From Portulaca oleracea (lineage: Eukaryota; Streptophyta; Magnoliopsida; Caryophyllales; Portulacaceae): a DNA stretch of 64,000 nt. The DNA lies in the NCBI GenBank assembly GCA_029582165.1, contig CM055878.1, positions 1,827,001 to 1,891,000 of the forward strand, given 5' to 3'. The first letter of the stretch is position 1; the number at the start of each line of letters is the position of its first letter. The notes beneath the pieces are model-generated. The model was not told the DNA's origin and searched no databases. It saw nothing but the letters and a program-made list of their open reading frames with translations. The translations under genes and the position numbers were made by a program. Shown here in pieces: positions 11,960 to 22,766 of the stretch.

Positions 11960-12191
11960 ATGAGAGAAGAGAGTTAGAGTTAGAGTTAGAGAGAGAGACC
12001 GAGAGAAAAAAGAGTTAGAGAGAGAGAGAGAGAAAAAAAAATCCAGAGAGCCACGAGAGATGAAGGGGAGAAATGTTGACTTTTAGATCCAAAATTTTTC
12101 TCTCAACTTCCCTTCCATTTTTGAAGGGAAAGTTTTTTGTTCTTTGTTTCCCCAAATTTTCCATGTAGTTTTTCAACTATTTTTTTTCCTT

Positions 12192-12550
12192 GAGTAAATT
12201 ACATTTATCCTATCTGACATTTGTGGTAATAATTTTTACACACCCGACATTTGTGGAATAATTTTTACCTTACATGACATTAAGTGTTCATATATTTAAA
12301 TCTCCTAAGATATTTTATAATTGATTTTTGTTGGATTTCCAGCGAACATTAATATCAAGGGTAAAAAAGTCAATTTATATTTATCTTTTTAATGTTCGCC
12401 GGAAAATCTAACAAAAATTAATTATAAAATATCTTAGGAGGTTTAAATATATGAACACTTAATGTCAGGTAAGGTAAAAATTATTTCACAAATGTCGGAT
12501 GTGTAAAAGTTATTACCACAAATGTCAGGTAGGGTAAATGTAATTTACCC
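12192..12550. mobile_element. Fold-back MITE, GGGTAAATTACA family
   Basis: The arms GAGTAAATTACATTTATCC (left) and the inverted GGGTAAATTACATTTACCC (right) continue as a long palindrome with ACATTTGTGGTAATAA blocks on both sides, so the 359 bp fold almost completely. The flanks TTTTTCCTT and TTTTTCCAT are an 8-of-9 match, consistent with a Mutator-type 9-bp duplication. There is no coding capacity. Confidence 0.78.
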
Positions 12551-12649
12551 TTTTTCCATTCATTTTTCTTCAATCCAAACAAAGAAAAAATTCTCACTTT
12601 CCAAATTATTTTTTTCCATGCTACTTTCTTAGGTCTAAACGGATCCTTA

Positions 12650-13735
12650 GAGAGTGTTTGGTTGGAAAAGTTCCATAGCAAAGTTATCAACTTTCCCAAG
12701 TTGACCAAACTTTCTTATGTTTGGTTGTAAAATAAGGATAAGGAGGTTTGTAAGTGAGACTCAATATTTTTCCATGGTTGATGGGAAACATTTTCCCATT
12801 GAGGGTGTTGGGAAAGATTTTTCCCATGGGAAAATAAGCTGTTATAGTATATTTTCCAAAAATACCCATGAAAACTACTTTATAAATTTTATAAAGAAGA
12901 GTTGTAAACACAAATTTCGAGTCTAAAATAAATAAAGACAGGAAATTGAGAAACAAATTAATTTATATTAATATTTGAATGTATGCAGGTACAATTCTCT
13001 GTTTGACAGTTACAAGAAAAAAATAACTAATCCTCCGATTCGATCTCCTTAAGTGAATTTGGATGGACTTTAATCTTGAAAGAGGGTATTGATGACTTGA
13101 TCTCGATCAAGATTAGTATTTGATCTCCTCGTAATCGGCAACACGAGCCTTGATGTGTTTAATTCCTTCTCCCGGAGAGTGGGTCTTTTGGATGTCCTTA
13201 GTAGTTTGGGAGAGAGTCTTTAAAGAGTCTTTAGAGTCCAGACTATCTCCAATGCCAGAATGTTCGGGTTTTTGAAAATGAAGGGGATGACCCCTATTTA
13301 TAGGCTCTAGAGGCCTAGTGTTTTAACTGGGCTCTAAACTTTAGCCCAAATTAATTAATTATTCCTTTAACTTTAAATAAGGATATAGTTAATATTTTCT
13401 ACCTCATCTTGAGACTTGGCAAACTCTGGTTGGTCGGAATTTAACTTTGACCAAATGGGTCCTGAAGTCAACTTGATAGATGACAATTTGTGATAGGCCA
13501 AAATAAAATTAATTTATTTTCCACATGTCATTTTCTGATTTGTCGACAAATTTTTGGTTCCTACAAGGGTATTTTGGACATTTTAAATAAACTTTCTTAT
13601 AAACTTTCTCATACCTTCAAATATAAAACAAATATTGTCATATTGTTTTTCCCATGAAAAAATCTCCTAGAAAAAAACTTTCTTGGGGAAAAATTTGCCG
13701 GGAAACATTTTCCCGAAATAGAACCAAACACAACC
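12650..13735. mobile_element. Second PIF/Harbinger-like element
   Basis: The termini GAGAGTGTTTGGTT and the inverted GGTTGTGTTTGGTT are flanked by TTA at 12647-12649 and 13736-13738. The subterminal parts are also inversely similar, with TTTTCCCATG-type blocks on both sides. The left TTA is the same one that bounds the preceding Harbinger-like element. A solo LTR lies within it. No transposase is seen. Confidence 0.6.
12903..13565 (-). mobile_element. Solo LTR (663 bp), minus strand
   Basis: It runs from TGTAAACACAAATTTCG to GGTTCCTACA. The flanks AGAGT and AGGGT differ by one base, suggesting an aged 5-bp duplication. On the minus strand it has a TATA box CTATAAATAGGGG (13,303-13,291), as expected for an LTR promoter. 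There is no internal region or second LTR. Confidence 0.68.
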
Positions 13736-13738
13736 TTA

Positions 13739-14590
13739 ACTGAAGTTGAACTGTTGAACCTAATTACTTCTTTGTTGGTCATAAAAACCACATCAAAATT
13801 AGACGCTCAGGACCCCAAGTCCACAAACATCTCCCACTCTTATCCCATTTGCAAAGGGGTACCCACCGTCAATTCTAAATCCAAAAGGTCAAATACCCAA
13901 ACCCTTTTGTCTTCTTTCTTTGTCCTTTCTCTTTTCTTAGAAAATTATATGCTAAATCCTCCGCTTTAATGTGAAAATTATTTAATTAGTGATTTGGTTT
14001 TCCATCTTTTGCTCATCAGCCTTTTCAATTTATAATGTTTATGTGTTTATAATGATTTGGTTTTGAATAAACGTTTCAATTTGATTTCAAAATTTGTGCT
14101 TTTGGTGCTAGCAAGGTTCGAAATTTGATTGTATGAGCTTGCATGTGAAGAACAACATGAGCTGGTGAAGGATATATATCGAAGGGCATTAGCAAACAAT
14201 AAAAAAGAAGGTAGTCTCAGGACATGGATAGGTTTAGTTTTAGATTTCAATTTGCTTTTCTAATTTTTAATTTAATTTCATGTAATTTAACTCTGAGTTG
14301 TCTAATTTCCAAGTTTTAGTTTTTAGAGAGTTCTGATGATTTTTTTGGGACTTTTGGTCCAACTTGACTTGTTTAATTGTTATTATCTTTAATAAGTTAA
14401 ATAAGTCTGTAAGTTTTATTTCAAATTGGGGTTGTGTTTGTGGTTTTAAGCTGATGACCGTGATGATAACTGGTAGTTTTAGATTATAAGGGGCAAAATA
14501 GTAAAAAAAAAGTGTGAATACAAGCACACAACCAGCCAAGTAACCAACCTTCACAATGACATCAGTGATAACAAAAAGGGTTGAAACTCT
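13739..14590. other. AT-rich region without recognisable gene
   Basis: Only short frames rich in Lys, Asn, Phe and Ile are present. It may include decayed 3' sequence of the adjacent minus-strand Copia element, but nothing specific is recognisable. Confidence 0.5.
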
Positions 14591-14991
14591 CCCTTTTATA
14601 ATAGGTAGGTAGACTTACTAAATATGGTGTGACTGACACAATGCATAACGAGTGTTGGTTTTTTGAATTTTATCTTTAAAATCACATTAGCTTCACACAT
14701 ATATTTCATTTCTAACGAAGAAGACAACAACTTTTTAGTCTCATTGACTACAAGCCTATTTGTAACAAAGATCATCGTGTCATCAACATATGAGCATATA
14801 AGCACACAACCTAATCCAATCATTTTCGAATAGACACAAGAATTAGATAAATTTGCTATAAAGCTATTTTTAATAAGAGAGCTATCAAACTTTTCAAACC
14901 ACTATCTAAGAGCTTGCTTTAGACCATAAAGAGATTTTCTCAATCTACATACTTTATCCTCCTGACTCGGAATCTTACAACTCTCAAGTTG
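14591..14991 (-). pseudogene. Copia reverse transcriptase, C-terminal half (split)
   Basis: Read on the minus strand it contains PSQEDKVCRLRKSLYGLKQA followed by a stop (TAG, where Trp or Gln is usual), WFEKFDSSL, and then the catalytic YVDD box inside CSYVDDTMIFVTN. These are hallmark Ty1/copia RT motifs. It begins (minus strand) with CAA CTT GAG, which continues exactly in frame from ATG ACC CAA at 28,104-28,113. The two fragments therefore belonged to one gene before a CACTA transposon split it. It is decayed by stops and substitutions. Confidence 0.85.
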
Positions 14992-15300
14992 CGCAACAAG
15001 AAAAATCCTCTTGGGCAACAAAAAAACTTTGTTGCCCTTGATCATTTTTTGTTGCCCTTTAACTTTGGGCAACAAAATTTTTTTATCGTGAGTTTGTTGC
15101 AATATCTGCGAAGCCCAAGGTCGGAACAACAATTTTTTGAGATTTGTTGCACAAGGTACCTTTGTGGGCAACAAAAAGGTTTTATAGCCTTAGTGAATTT
15201 GGGCAACCAATTTTTTTTTGTTGCTCATTTACACTTCAAATTAATCTAGTAGCCTATACCTATTTCTCTCAAGGGCAACGAACATTTTTGTTGCCTAAAG
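14992..15300. repeat. Left CACTA subterminal repeat region
   Basis: About ten copies of GGGCAACAAA or its inverse TTTGTTGCCC occur, several as facing pairs. In known CACTA elements, short subterminal motifs in both orientations bind the transposition protein. The same motif recurs more sparsely at the right end (27,958-28,060). Confidence 0.75.
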
Positions 15301-16563
15301 CACTAAGGTTTCTTATAATAAATGTGAAATTCGCATAAAGATTTCAAACAAACTTGAAACACATTGTCTAATTCATCATAACAACAATTCAAAGTACTAT
15401 ATCGTCATCATAATCCTATTATCCAAGATATACTAAATTTTTCACTTAAGCATATATAGTCATCAAAGATACTGTCATATATAGTACTATATTTTCATCA
15501 TAATGAAATAGCATTGTCATGTCTAACAATCTTGCAAGCTTAACACATGAAGCAAAGGACTTTAGGATTATCGTTTCATTCCTTGCCTATTAAGTAGTTC
15601 ACCCATACTAGTGAACTCTTGGATATGAAACTGCAGCTATTTGGTGGCCTATATCACCCTAACTGCAAGGATAGAACAAAGAGAGTCAGTAAAAAATCTC
15701 AACTCTTTGGAGAAATTTCATAACTACCTAGGAGTAGGTTTATGCAAATTTCACAACTACCGAGGAGAAGGGTTACACAATTGGAAGCATCAACTATATC
15801 AAATTGCTCTTTACATTAATTTTAATCTATGAGAAGATGGTGGTGACAAAAAAATTAAACAAAACAATTCTAGCAATCAATGCAATGAATGAAGAAAAAT
15901 GTTTATAATTAAATAGGTATCCATACATACCCTAGGAGAAGATGGCGGTGAAAAAAATGTGGTTGAAGCTCCTGTGCGAAGAGCTGAATATAAATAAATA
16001 TCCTGAGTACAACAACAACAACAACAACAATAGTAGTAGTAGTAGTAATAATAATAGTAGTAATAATAAAATCTTAGGAATTTATCATGAACTTAATTTA
16101 ATTTATTACCTTAAGTGGAGGATTGGACCCTAGGCTTCTTATTAGGAGTAGCACCTGTAGCAGTACTATTGCACTGCCAAGTACCAAGGATCAGCAATGA
16201 TAGGATAATTGAAGCAACAATCAAATTTAATATACAGAGTTTGCCTTAAGTAAGTAATCGAATACTGCTTGAAATTAAGTATTGCAAAATTCAAAAACTA
16301 GCATTGCTCAATGGAAGACAGTGCACCTCAAACAAAAAGAATGTGTAAAATTTTAGAAGGGGAAAAAAAGAATTCTAACAAAAATTGGACATGCAGTTAC
16401 AGTTAAAACAATTAAATTTTGGAAAGTCTCCCTGAAGAATCCTTCTACTAGAAAGAATTCTAACATAAATTGCCAATTGGAATAGAAAAATACTGAGATT
16501 GGGTGGGTTACATTTTAAATTTGTCAAACCGGGTTTATCTAACAAGATTGATTCATCTTGCTT
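15301..16563. other. CACTA interior without recognisable gene
   Basis: The stretch is AT-rich. A trinucleotide microsatellite, (AAC)n then (AGT)n and (AAT)n, lies at about 16,008-16,072. I see no coding motif. Confidence 0.5.
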
Positions 16564-18430
16564 CTATGGAGGTAACATCGTCTCTAGATCAACAACATTT
16601 TGTAATAACAGTCTGATCTGGGAATCATATTTTCGTGTCTGACAATAATTCTTTGCATTCTGTAAAGCACATACATGTCAATAGTGTACTCCATACCAGC
16701 AGACTAATACCACTCACAATCGTTAAGCATTCGATCAGTTTTTTAATGCAAATACACGTCTATTTGTCCAAAAAATAAGAAATGTTAGTATTAAACAACA
16801 TTCTAACCCAGCCCATCCTGAGGATAAAATATAGAGCTTTAGGGCTTTCTGTATATAGTGAACCTTATTTATTGTTGATTCTTCCAAGATATTTTTTTTT
16901 GAGAAGGTATACAATGCAATGTATAACCTCATAGTGTATAGAGTGCAATGGATTGAGTTGATACCATTTGGGATTCCAGGATCTATAGGATCAGATTGTG
17001 TTGGAAACCAATTTCCACATTGGGAACCACTTTATTCATCACTATCTTCTGATTATGGCCCTTGACTTTACTACTTTACTGTGATGCAATGTTAGCTAAC
17101 GTTATGGTAAGTTTGGATAAGTTACGTTGAAGTTCCAAAATGCTTCAAACGTACAAAATTAACCAAAATGTCCATAGATTATACCAGTAGCATGTCCATG
17201 AAACTTAGAATACCTGATTAATGAATTGATCTAATAGCAGTTTGCCAATTACACTTGTGTAAACTGTAACTTTCAATAGCAGTCTGCCAATTACACCAAA
17301 AGAATTTCTCATTAGAGCCATAGTAGGCCAATACCTAACAGTCATAACTCTAGTCCCCTTCAATGAATTGATTGTATTCCATGTCGTGAAAAGAAAAAAC
17401 ATAGGGATTGCGTTATTATATTCACATTCTTACCTTCTAAATTTTTTCTGTGTTGTCTTCATCAGCAAAACACAAAACATAAATATAGAAACATCTGTGA
17501 TAATGTAAGTTGTATCTTGCTCAATAAACTAGCTACCGTGGACCTTTACTTTCAAGGATTGAAAAGATAGCACATTAGTAAACCACTATTTGACAATTCC
17601 AAGATCAAATCAAGCACCCATCACTACTTAATCCACTAAATACAACAATATACTCTTGTAAACGTACATTCAACACCATAAATAAAATATTGAGTGATTC
17701 CCCATAAACCAAACTTTAAGTTGATCAAACTTTAACAATCTATCAGTTTCCTTTGTGAATGTTTATTAAGAGCTTTTTTGCTAGAATTTGCACCTGCTAT
17801 TTCAGTTCCTTAATTCCGCTTAAATTGGCAAAAGGCTATCAGTGGAATATGTACTCTTATCACATAAATTACTAAACATTATTAAACAAGTCACAACTCA
17901 TTTCTGACATTCAGAGTCCAGTCTTTGAGTTTAAGAAGACGATCCACATAATCAGTGACTCTGTGATGACTTCTAAAAACATTGATCAAGGGGAGAAAAA
18001 GCAACATTCAATAAAAGTGCATACTTTCTTGAAAGTGTTTGTGCCTACTTGTGTTCTCTTTAGGGGAGAAAAAAATATGAAGGTGACTAGTAAATCAAAT
18101 ATGGATCCCCCTCCATTTGCTTTTTCCTCCAATAATAATCATCCTTACAACAACATTAATGTATGCTAGCGACTAAACAAAACCTCAACAAGCACATTGA
18201 TGAACAAGAATACAAAAGGAGAATCTCGAAACTCGAGCAAAGTGAAGCTACAAAACTGTCATTAAACAAAAAAACTATCTGTACAAAAATCCAAAAACAC
18301 GACTAAAAATTAATCCTAAAACATCGGAAAAAGACAAGCAAAACGAACAAGAACTAGACAAACCTGGAATGTGTGACATGACAGCCGCCATCCAGGCTTC
18401 CTCACCATATTTGATGTTGAAACTACTCAT
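16564..18430 (-). CDS. Candidate captured small gene, three coding exons, unrecognised
   Basis: This is a predicted minus-strand gene inside the CACTA element. Exon A (18,430-18,364) starts ATG just after a TTGCTGCAG acceptor, begins MSSFNIKYGEEAWMAAV and ends at a GTTTGT donor in phase 1. Exon B (17,958-17,909) follows an ACAGAG acceptor and contains TDYVDRLLKLKDWTLN; its donor GTCAGA is weak. Exon C (16,659-16,564) follows a strong TGTGCTTTACAG acceptor, contains NYCQTRKYDSQIRLLL and ends at TAG. The phases fit together to give about 70 residues, mostly helical, with no signal peptide or membrane segment. I do not recognise the family. Composition looks protein-like, but the exon structure is a manual inference and further exons may be missing. 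It could be a captured fragment of a larger host gene. Confidence 0.35.
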
Positions 18431-18608
18431 ATCTGCAGCAAATAAGCTTGAATTCCGAGGATCAAATTAACAGCGGAAAAATTAGAGGATTAAATTAATT
18501 GCTGCACACAAGCTTGAATCCGCAACAAACAAGAAATGAACAAATCCACTCAAAATTCAACACAAATCAAACCAGAATCGAAGAAAACTCACAATTGACG
18601 GAGAATAG

Positions 18609-19462
18609 TGTTGGGAATGTCCCGACAATGTTCGATATACACGGAGATTAAACCAAAGTAATATAATAATTAAATGTCTTGTTAGAGACCTCTATAATCG
18701 GTAATTAAATATGTTTAATTACAACTATATTATTTGGTCCTAGTGGGTCACACAAGTTAGTGCCTTGGAACAATGTATGTAACCTAAATAATATCGTATT
18801 ATGCTTTGGGATACTGGGAGTCGATTTCTATGAGGAATCAACCCAACACGGACCAAATTGGACTCACCACGGACCGTGGTGATCCAACACGGTCCGTGTT
18901 AGTGTCACCACGGACTGTGGTGGTCTGTCACAAACCGTGGTGTATATGGGCCGACTTATTGACATTCTGGAGGCTAATACGGGCCGTGTTGGGCCTTAGA
19001 ATGCGTCGTTGCGTAAAGTCGACCATTAAGGTTTTTGCCCTCTCCCCAAGTTATCTAAACATTATAAAAAGGGGTGTCTGTGAGAGATTAAAGAACACCA
19101 ATTGCCTTAGACTCTTAGAGAGATACCAGGGTGATTTCCTGAGTTCATCTCTCTTTTAGTTTGTAGTTCTTGTTTCCTGAAACACCCTCTTATACCGAAA
19201 TACATACATCTTAGATTGAGAACCGTCTCGATTGGTCGATCTAGCAATCGAGTTCCCGGAGTGCTGCGTGGACCTTCAGTAGAGGATTTCTGCATTGGAA
19301 TCTCAAAGGTCAACCTCTACATCAGTCAGATTAGCGATTGGGTATAATTACTAAAGCCTCTGCGATTGTTTCCTTTTGGTGATTAATTGGTTTATAATTG
19401 TTATGAATATTCCGCCAATTAATATGTATCTATTTAGGAAATAGATAACCTAAAACTTAACA
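18609..19462 (+). repeat. Copia 5' LTR
   Basis: It carries a cluster of near-palindromes at 18,842-18,993 (for example CACCACGGACCGTGGTG and CAACACGGTCCGTGTT), then a TATA box TATAAAAAGGGG at 19,063. It ends CTTAACA. Similarity to the 3' LTR is high, with scattered substitutions. Confidence 0.95.
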
Positions 19463-19463
19463 G

Positions 19464-19476
19464 TGGTATCAGAGCC
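19464..19476 (+). other. Copia primer-binding site (tRNA-Met)
   Basis: TGGTATCAGAGCC lies one base after the LTR. It is the standard plant Copia primer site, complementary to the 3' end of initiator tRNA-Met. Confidence 0.96.
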
Positions 19477-21965
19477 ACCAATTGCATGCTAAAGTATTAT
19501 ATTTTAATTCATAAATAATTTTGTCAATTGTTGAATTATTTTATGAATGTGCTAGAGTAGATTTAATGCATAAAAATTGAAACTTTCTGAAAGTTTTAAA
19601 CTTTTTTTATTCAAAATAATTAATTTGGAAATTATATTGAAAATTTTCATGCTTTATTATTGTTATTTCCTATTGCCTTCAATATTAGTCAATTCATGCT
19701 TGTTTAATTGTTAAATTTAGCACGAACTTAGTTTATTTTAGGTTGTCTTAGAAACGATCATGTTTAATGTTATTAGGCAATACACGGAATAACTTTGATT
19801 CGCGAAATAGGATTTTGTAGAATTATTTTCTGATTTAGTTTATTTATAGTAAATTTAATGAAAAATCAAAATAAAATATCAAACGAAGTCAAAACATCCC
19901 AATTTTTTTACTGGAGGTGTATGGAAGTGTTCTGGACTTTCCGTATTTTTTTGTAGAATTTTCCCAATTAAAATGAATTTTTAATTGAATTTTCAGATCT
20001 GACGAGAAATAAAATTTGTTTACTTCTCTAAATTTTATAAATTTATAGAAATTTGTAAAACTTTTGAAATTTTTACAGTATATCACTGGGTGCACATATT
20101 TGTAGGGGTAGTTTTTCCGTGAATTTTCGGAATCATTAATTTATTTTCCTTTAAATTTTCAGATCTGAAGAGAAATAAATTTGGTTACTTCGCTGAATTT
20201 TATAAATTTATAGAAATTTGTAAAATTTCTGAAAAATACAGTAGGTTACTAGGTAACATATTGTCAGGGATAAAAGTTTCGTGATTTTTCGAAATCGTTA
20301 ACTAATTTTCCTTTAAATTATCAGATTTGCAGCGGAGTAGAATCGTTTATTCTTCTGATTTTTTTCCTTCTAATTTTAGAAATTTGATAAAAATTTGAAA
20401 TTTTTAGAGCATCATATTGGATGACCCTACTGTATGGAAAAATTGTAAAAATTTGATTTTGAAGTTATCGGACTGTTCTTCTTTATTTTCCAATAAAAGG
20501 CGAATTAAAAAGGTTTAAATCCCTAAATTTTTTCAAGTTTATGAAAATTGATAAGATTTTGGAAAATTTCATAGTAGGTAATTAGGTAACACTATGATAT
20601 GAGAATTTTAAAATTTGGTAAGTTTTGATATTATATTTAAGTTTTCATGCACGAAATAACCGACACTGGGAAGCAACACAGACCGTGTTGAGTCAACACA
20701 GACCATGTTGCCAGCAGTGTTGGTGAAATTCGTGCTTTTAGGATTTAAAATTAATTTTTAGAAATTAATTATCGAATCCTATTATTACTAAATCAGTTGT
20801 TAGGCATAAAATCTATTAATTTTTGTAAAGTTTGGGAAACTTGCAATATCCTTAAAAGATATAGTATCTTTTAGATCTCTTGATTTTAGGAAAATTGAGT
20901 AATTTGTGTGTAACGGTATAAAATGCTAAATCTGTTTAGGTAACTAAGATAAAATTTGGAATTTTGTTTATTCTGTCAATCATGCAAACCTTTTAGGAAA
21001 CCCTATTTAATATTTGTTTCCTTATATGTGTTATATTGCAATTAAATATGCCTTTATAATTTGTTATTGAAAGCATGTGTTATATTTGATATAATTATTG
21101 CAATATTACCTGTTTGCATGTGCTTCTAGTATGGCCATAGATAGTCGGTTTTACTGGTCTACGTACCGGGTCGGGTGAAATACGGTCTGCGTGCCGTCAT
21201 TGAGTTATTTTAAATTTAAATTTCAGTTAAGTTTATTTATTCATGTAAGGTCTATTTTGAGAGGTCCACTTTGTAAATTTGTTGTACTTGGAGACATCAA
21301 GTCGAGTGGGAGCCCAACCGCAATGGAGATGTTGATCCAAGTGGGAGCCGTATCCGAGGAAGTTGCAAAATCCAAGAAGGAGTTCTTGAAGACTGTCAAG
21401 ACTTAGTTAAATTAGTTTGATTAAGTCTAGGTAGCCATACTAGGGGTTTTATCTTATGCTTTAAATTCGTTATTGCATGTTTTATTATGCCTTTTATGCT
21501 TTTCAAAAGAGTTCACCTAGAATTGCATGCTTAGGATAATAAAACCTACTCTCAAAATTGAATTATGGCTCAACCTATCGAAACACCACTTAGATGGAAA
21601 AATAAAGAAAGCCAAAGTGAATTATTTATCTGTCATTAATAAGTAGGGTGAGAGTTAGGTCAATTCAAATTGGCTTTCAAAACAGTTTTGGACCAAGAGC
21701 AGAGGAAGAGAAATATTGTATTTGATACAAATTTCTTGCCAAGAGTCATTTTGAGTGATCGATCATAAGATGATCCACCAAAGGTGACATGGGCTCGAGT
21801 TTTGTTGGGCCAAATTCCACTTGAGCCCATGAGTCTTGTGGGTCTTGGTTAATTAAAACACTAAGTGAGAGTTGATAAAGTGTTTTGATTTGAAGTTAAA
21901 ATTAGTTTAATTTCTTTGATGACTAATAACTAAAATTGAACCTTTATGTCTTGTCAGAATCAAAG
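19477..21965 (+). other. Copia 2.5-kb untranslated leader
   Basis: No gene is present. Three decayed tandem units of about 164 bp start at AGATCTG/AGATTTG (19,995; 20,161; 20,323) and share ATTTTATAAATTTATAGAAA. Two 17-bp near-palindromes, CAACACAGACCGTGTTG and CAACACAGACCATGTTG (20,674-20,710), repeat the theme of the LTR palindromes. Confidence 0.7.
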
Positions 21966-22766
21966 ATGTCTAACACACCCACCAAAAACAACACAGTTAA
22001 CCTCCGTTCTCTTTTAGACACAGTTAACACTTACCAGGGCCAATTTCCTTGATTGGCACCGAAACCTGAGAATTGTCCTCAGGGCAGAGCAGAAAGAATA
22101 TGTTCTAGAGAGAGCCTTGAAGAACAAGCCCAAAGAAAATGCGATTCAAGCTTAAAAAGACAAATGGCAGCGTCATTCTGATGACGATGTCCAAGTCAGC
22201 TGTATCATGTTGGCCACTATGACTCCTGAGCTCCAAAGGCAATTTGAGAATAAGAAGGCACATGAAACAATCACTCAACTGAAAAGCATGTTTCAAGAAC
22301 ATCTCGAATTGAGAGATGTGAGATCAATGAGCAAATTGTTCGCACATGTACTGAAGATGATTGGTCTTTTTTAGTGCATGGAGAGACTAGGGTTCCCCTA
22401 CACTCCAGAATTAGCTACTGACATTCTTCTAAGCTCACTGCATGAAGGGTTCAGCACCTTCAAACTGAACTACAACATGCAGGGGCATAAGAAGTCTCTA
22501 ATGGACCTTCATGCGATGTTGGTCTCAGCAGAGAGGGACATTAAAATAGCCTATAAAGCTAACTCCAATGTCCTCATGAACAGTAAGGGGAAAGACATGT
22601 CCAAGAAGACTAACAAGAGCAAGAAGGACCTACAAATAAGAAAGGCAAGAACAAAACTGTTGTCCCATCCAAACCTAAAGCAAGACCTAAGCCAGATGAA
22701 GAGCGCTTTTATTGTAAAGGCAAACGACACTAGAAAAGAAACTGCCCCACCTACTTGGATGATATG
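21966..22766 (+). pseudogene. Copia gag remnant
   Basis: It starts MSNTPTKNNTVNLRSLL. It then shows the Copia gag pattern NLRIVLRAEQKEYVLERAL, QVSCIMLATMTPELQRQFEN and GFPYTPELATDILLSSLHEG. Near 22,710 is a zinc-knuckle remnant FYCKGKRH-stop-KRNCP, with the first Cys replaced. Several stops and at least one frameshift (near 22,050) break it. Gag would form the particle that packages the element RNA. Confidence 0.85.

Larger units (their letters stand above)
11052..12646. mobile_element. PIF/Harbinger-like element (non-coding)
   Basis: The left end GGGTCCGTTTGGACCTA and the inverted right end GGATCCGTTTAGACCTA are imperfect terminal inverted repeats. Each is flanked by TTA (11049-11051 and 12647-12649). 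A 3-bp TWA duplication and GGGnCnGTTTGG termini are typical of PIF/Harbinger and Tourist elements. The complementarity continues through CTTTGTTTGG-type blocks. No transposase is present. Two fold-back elements and GA/TA microsatellites have expanded the interior. Confidence 0.7.

Noticed and set aside
16735..17402. Minus-strand frames of about 65 codons between predicted exons of the captured gene
   Set aside because: No splice signals or protein-like composition; one includes a local duplication of AATTACAC-type sequence.
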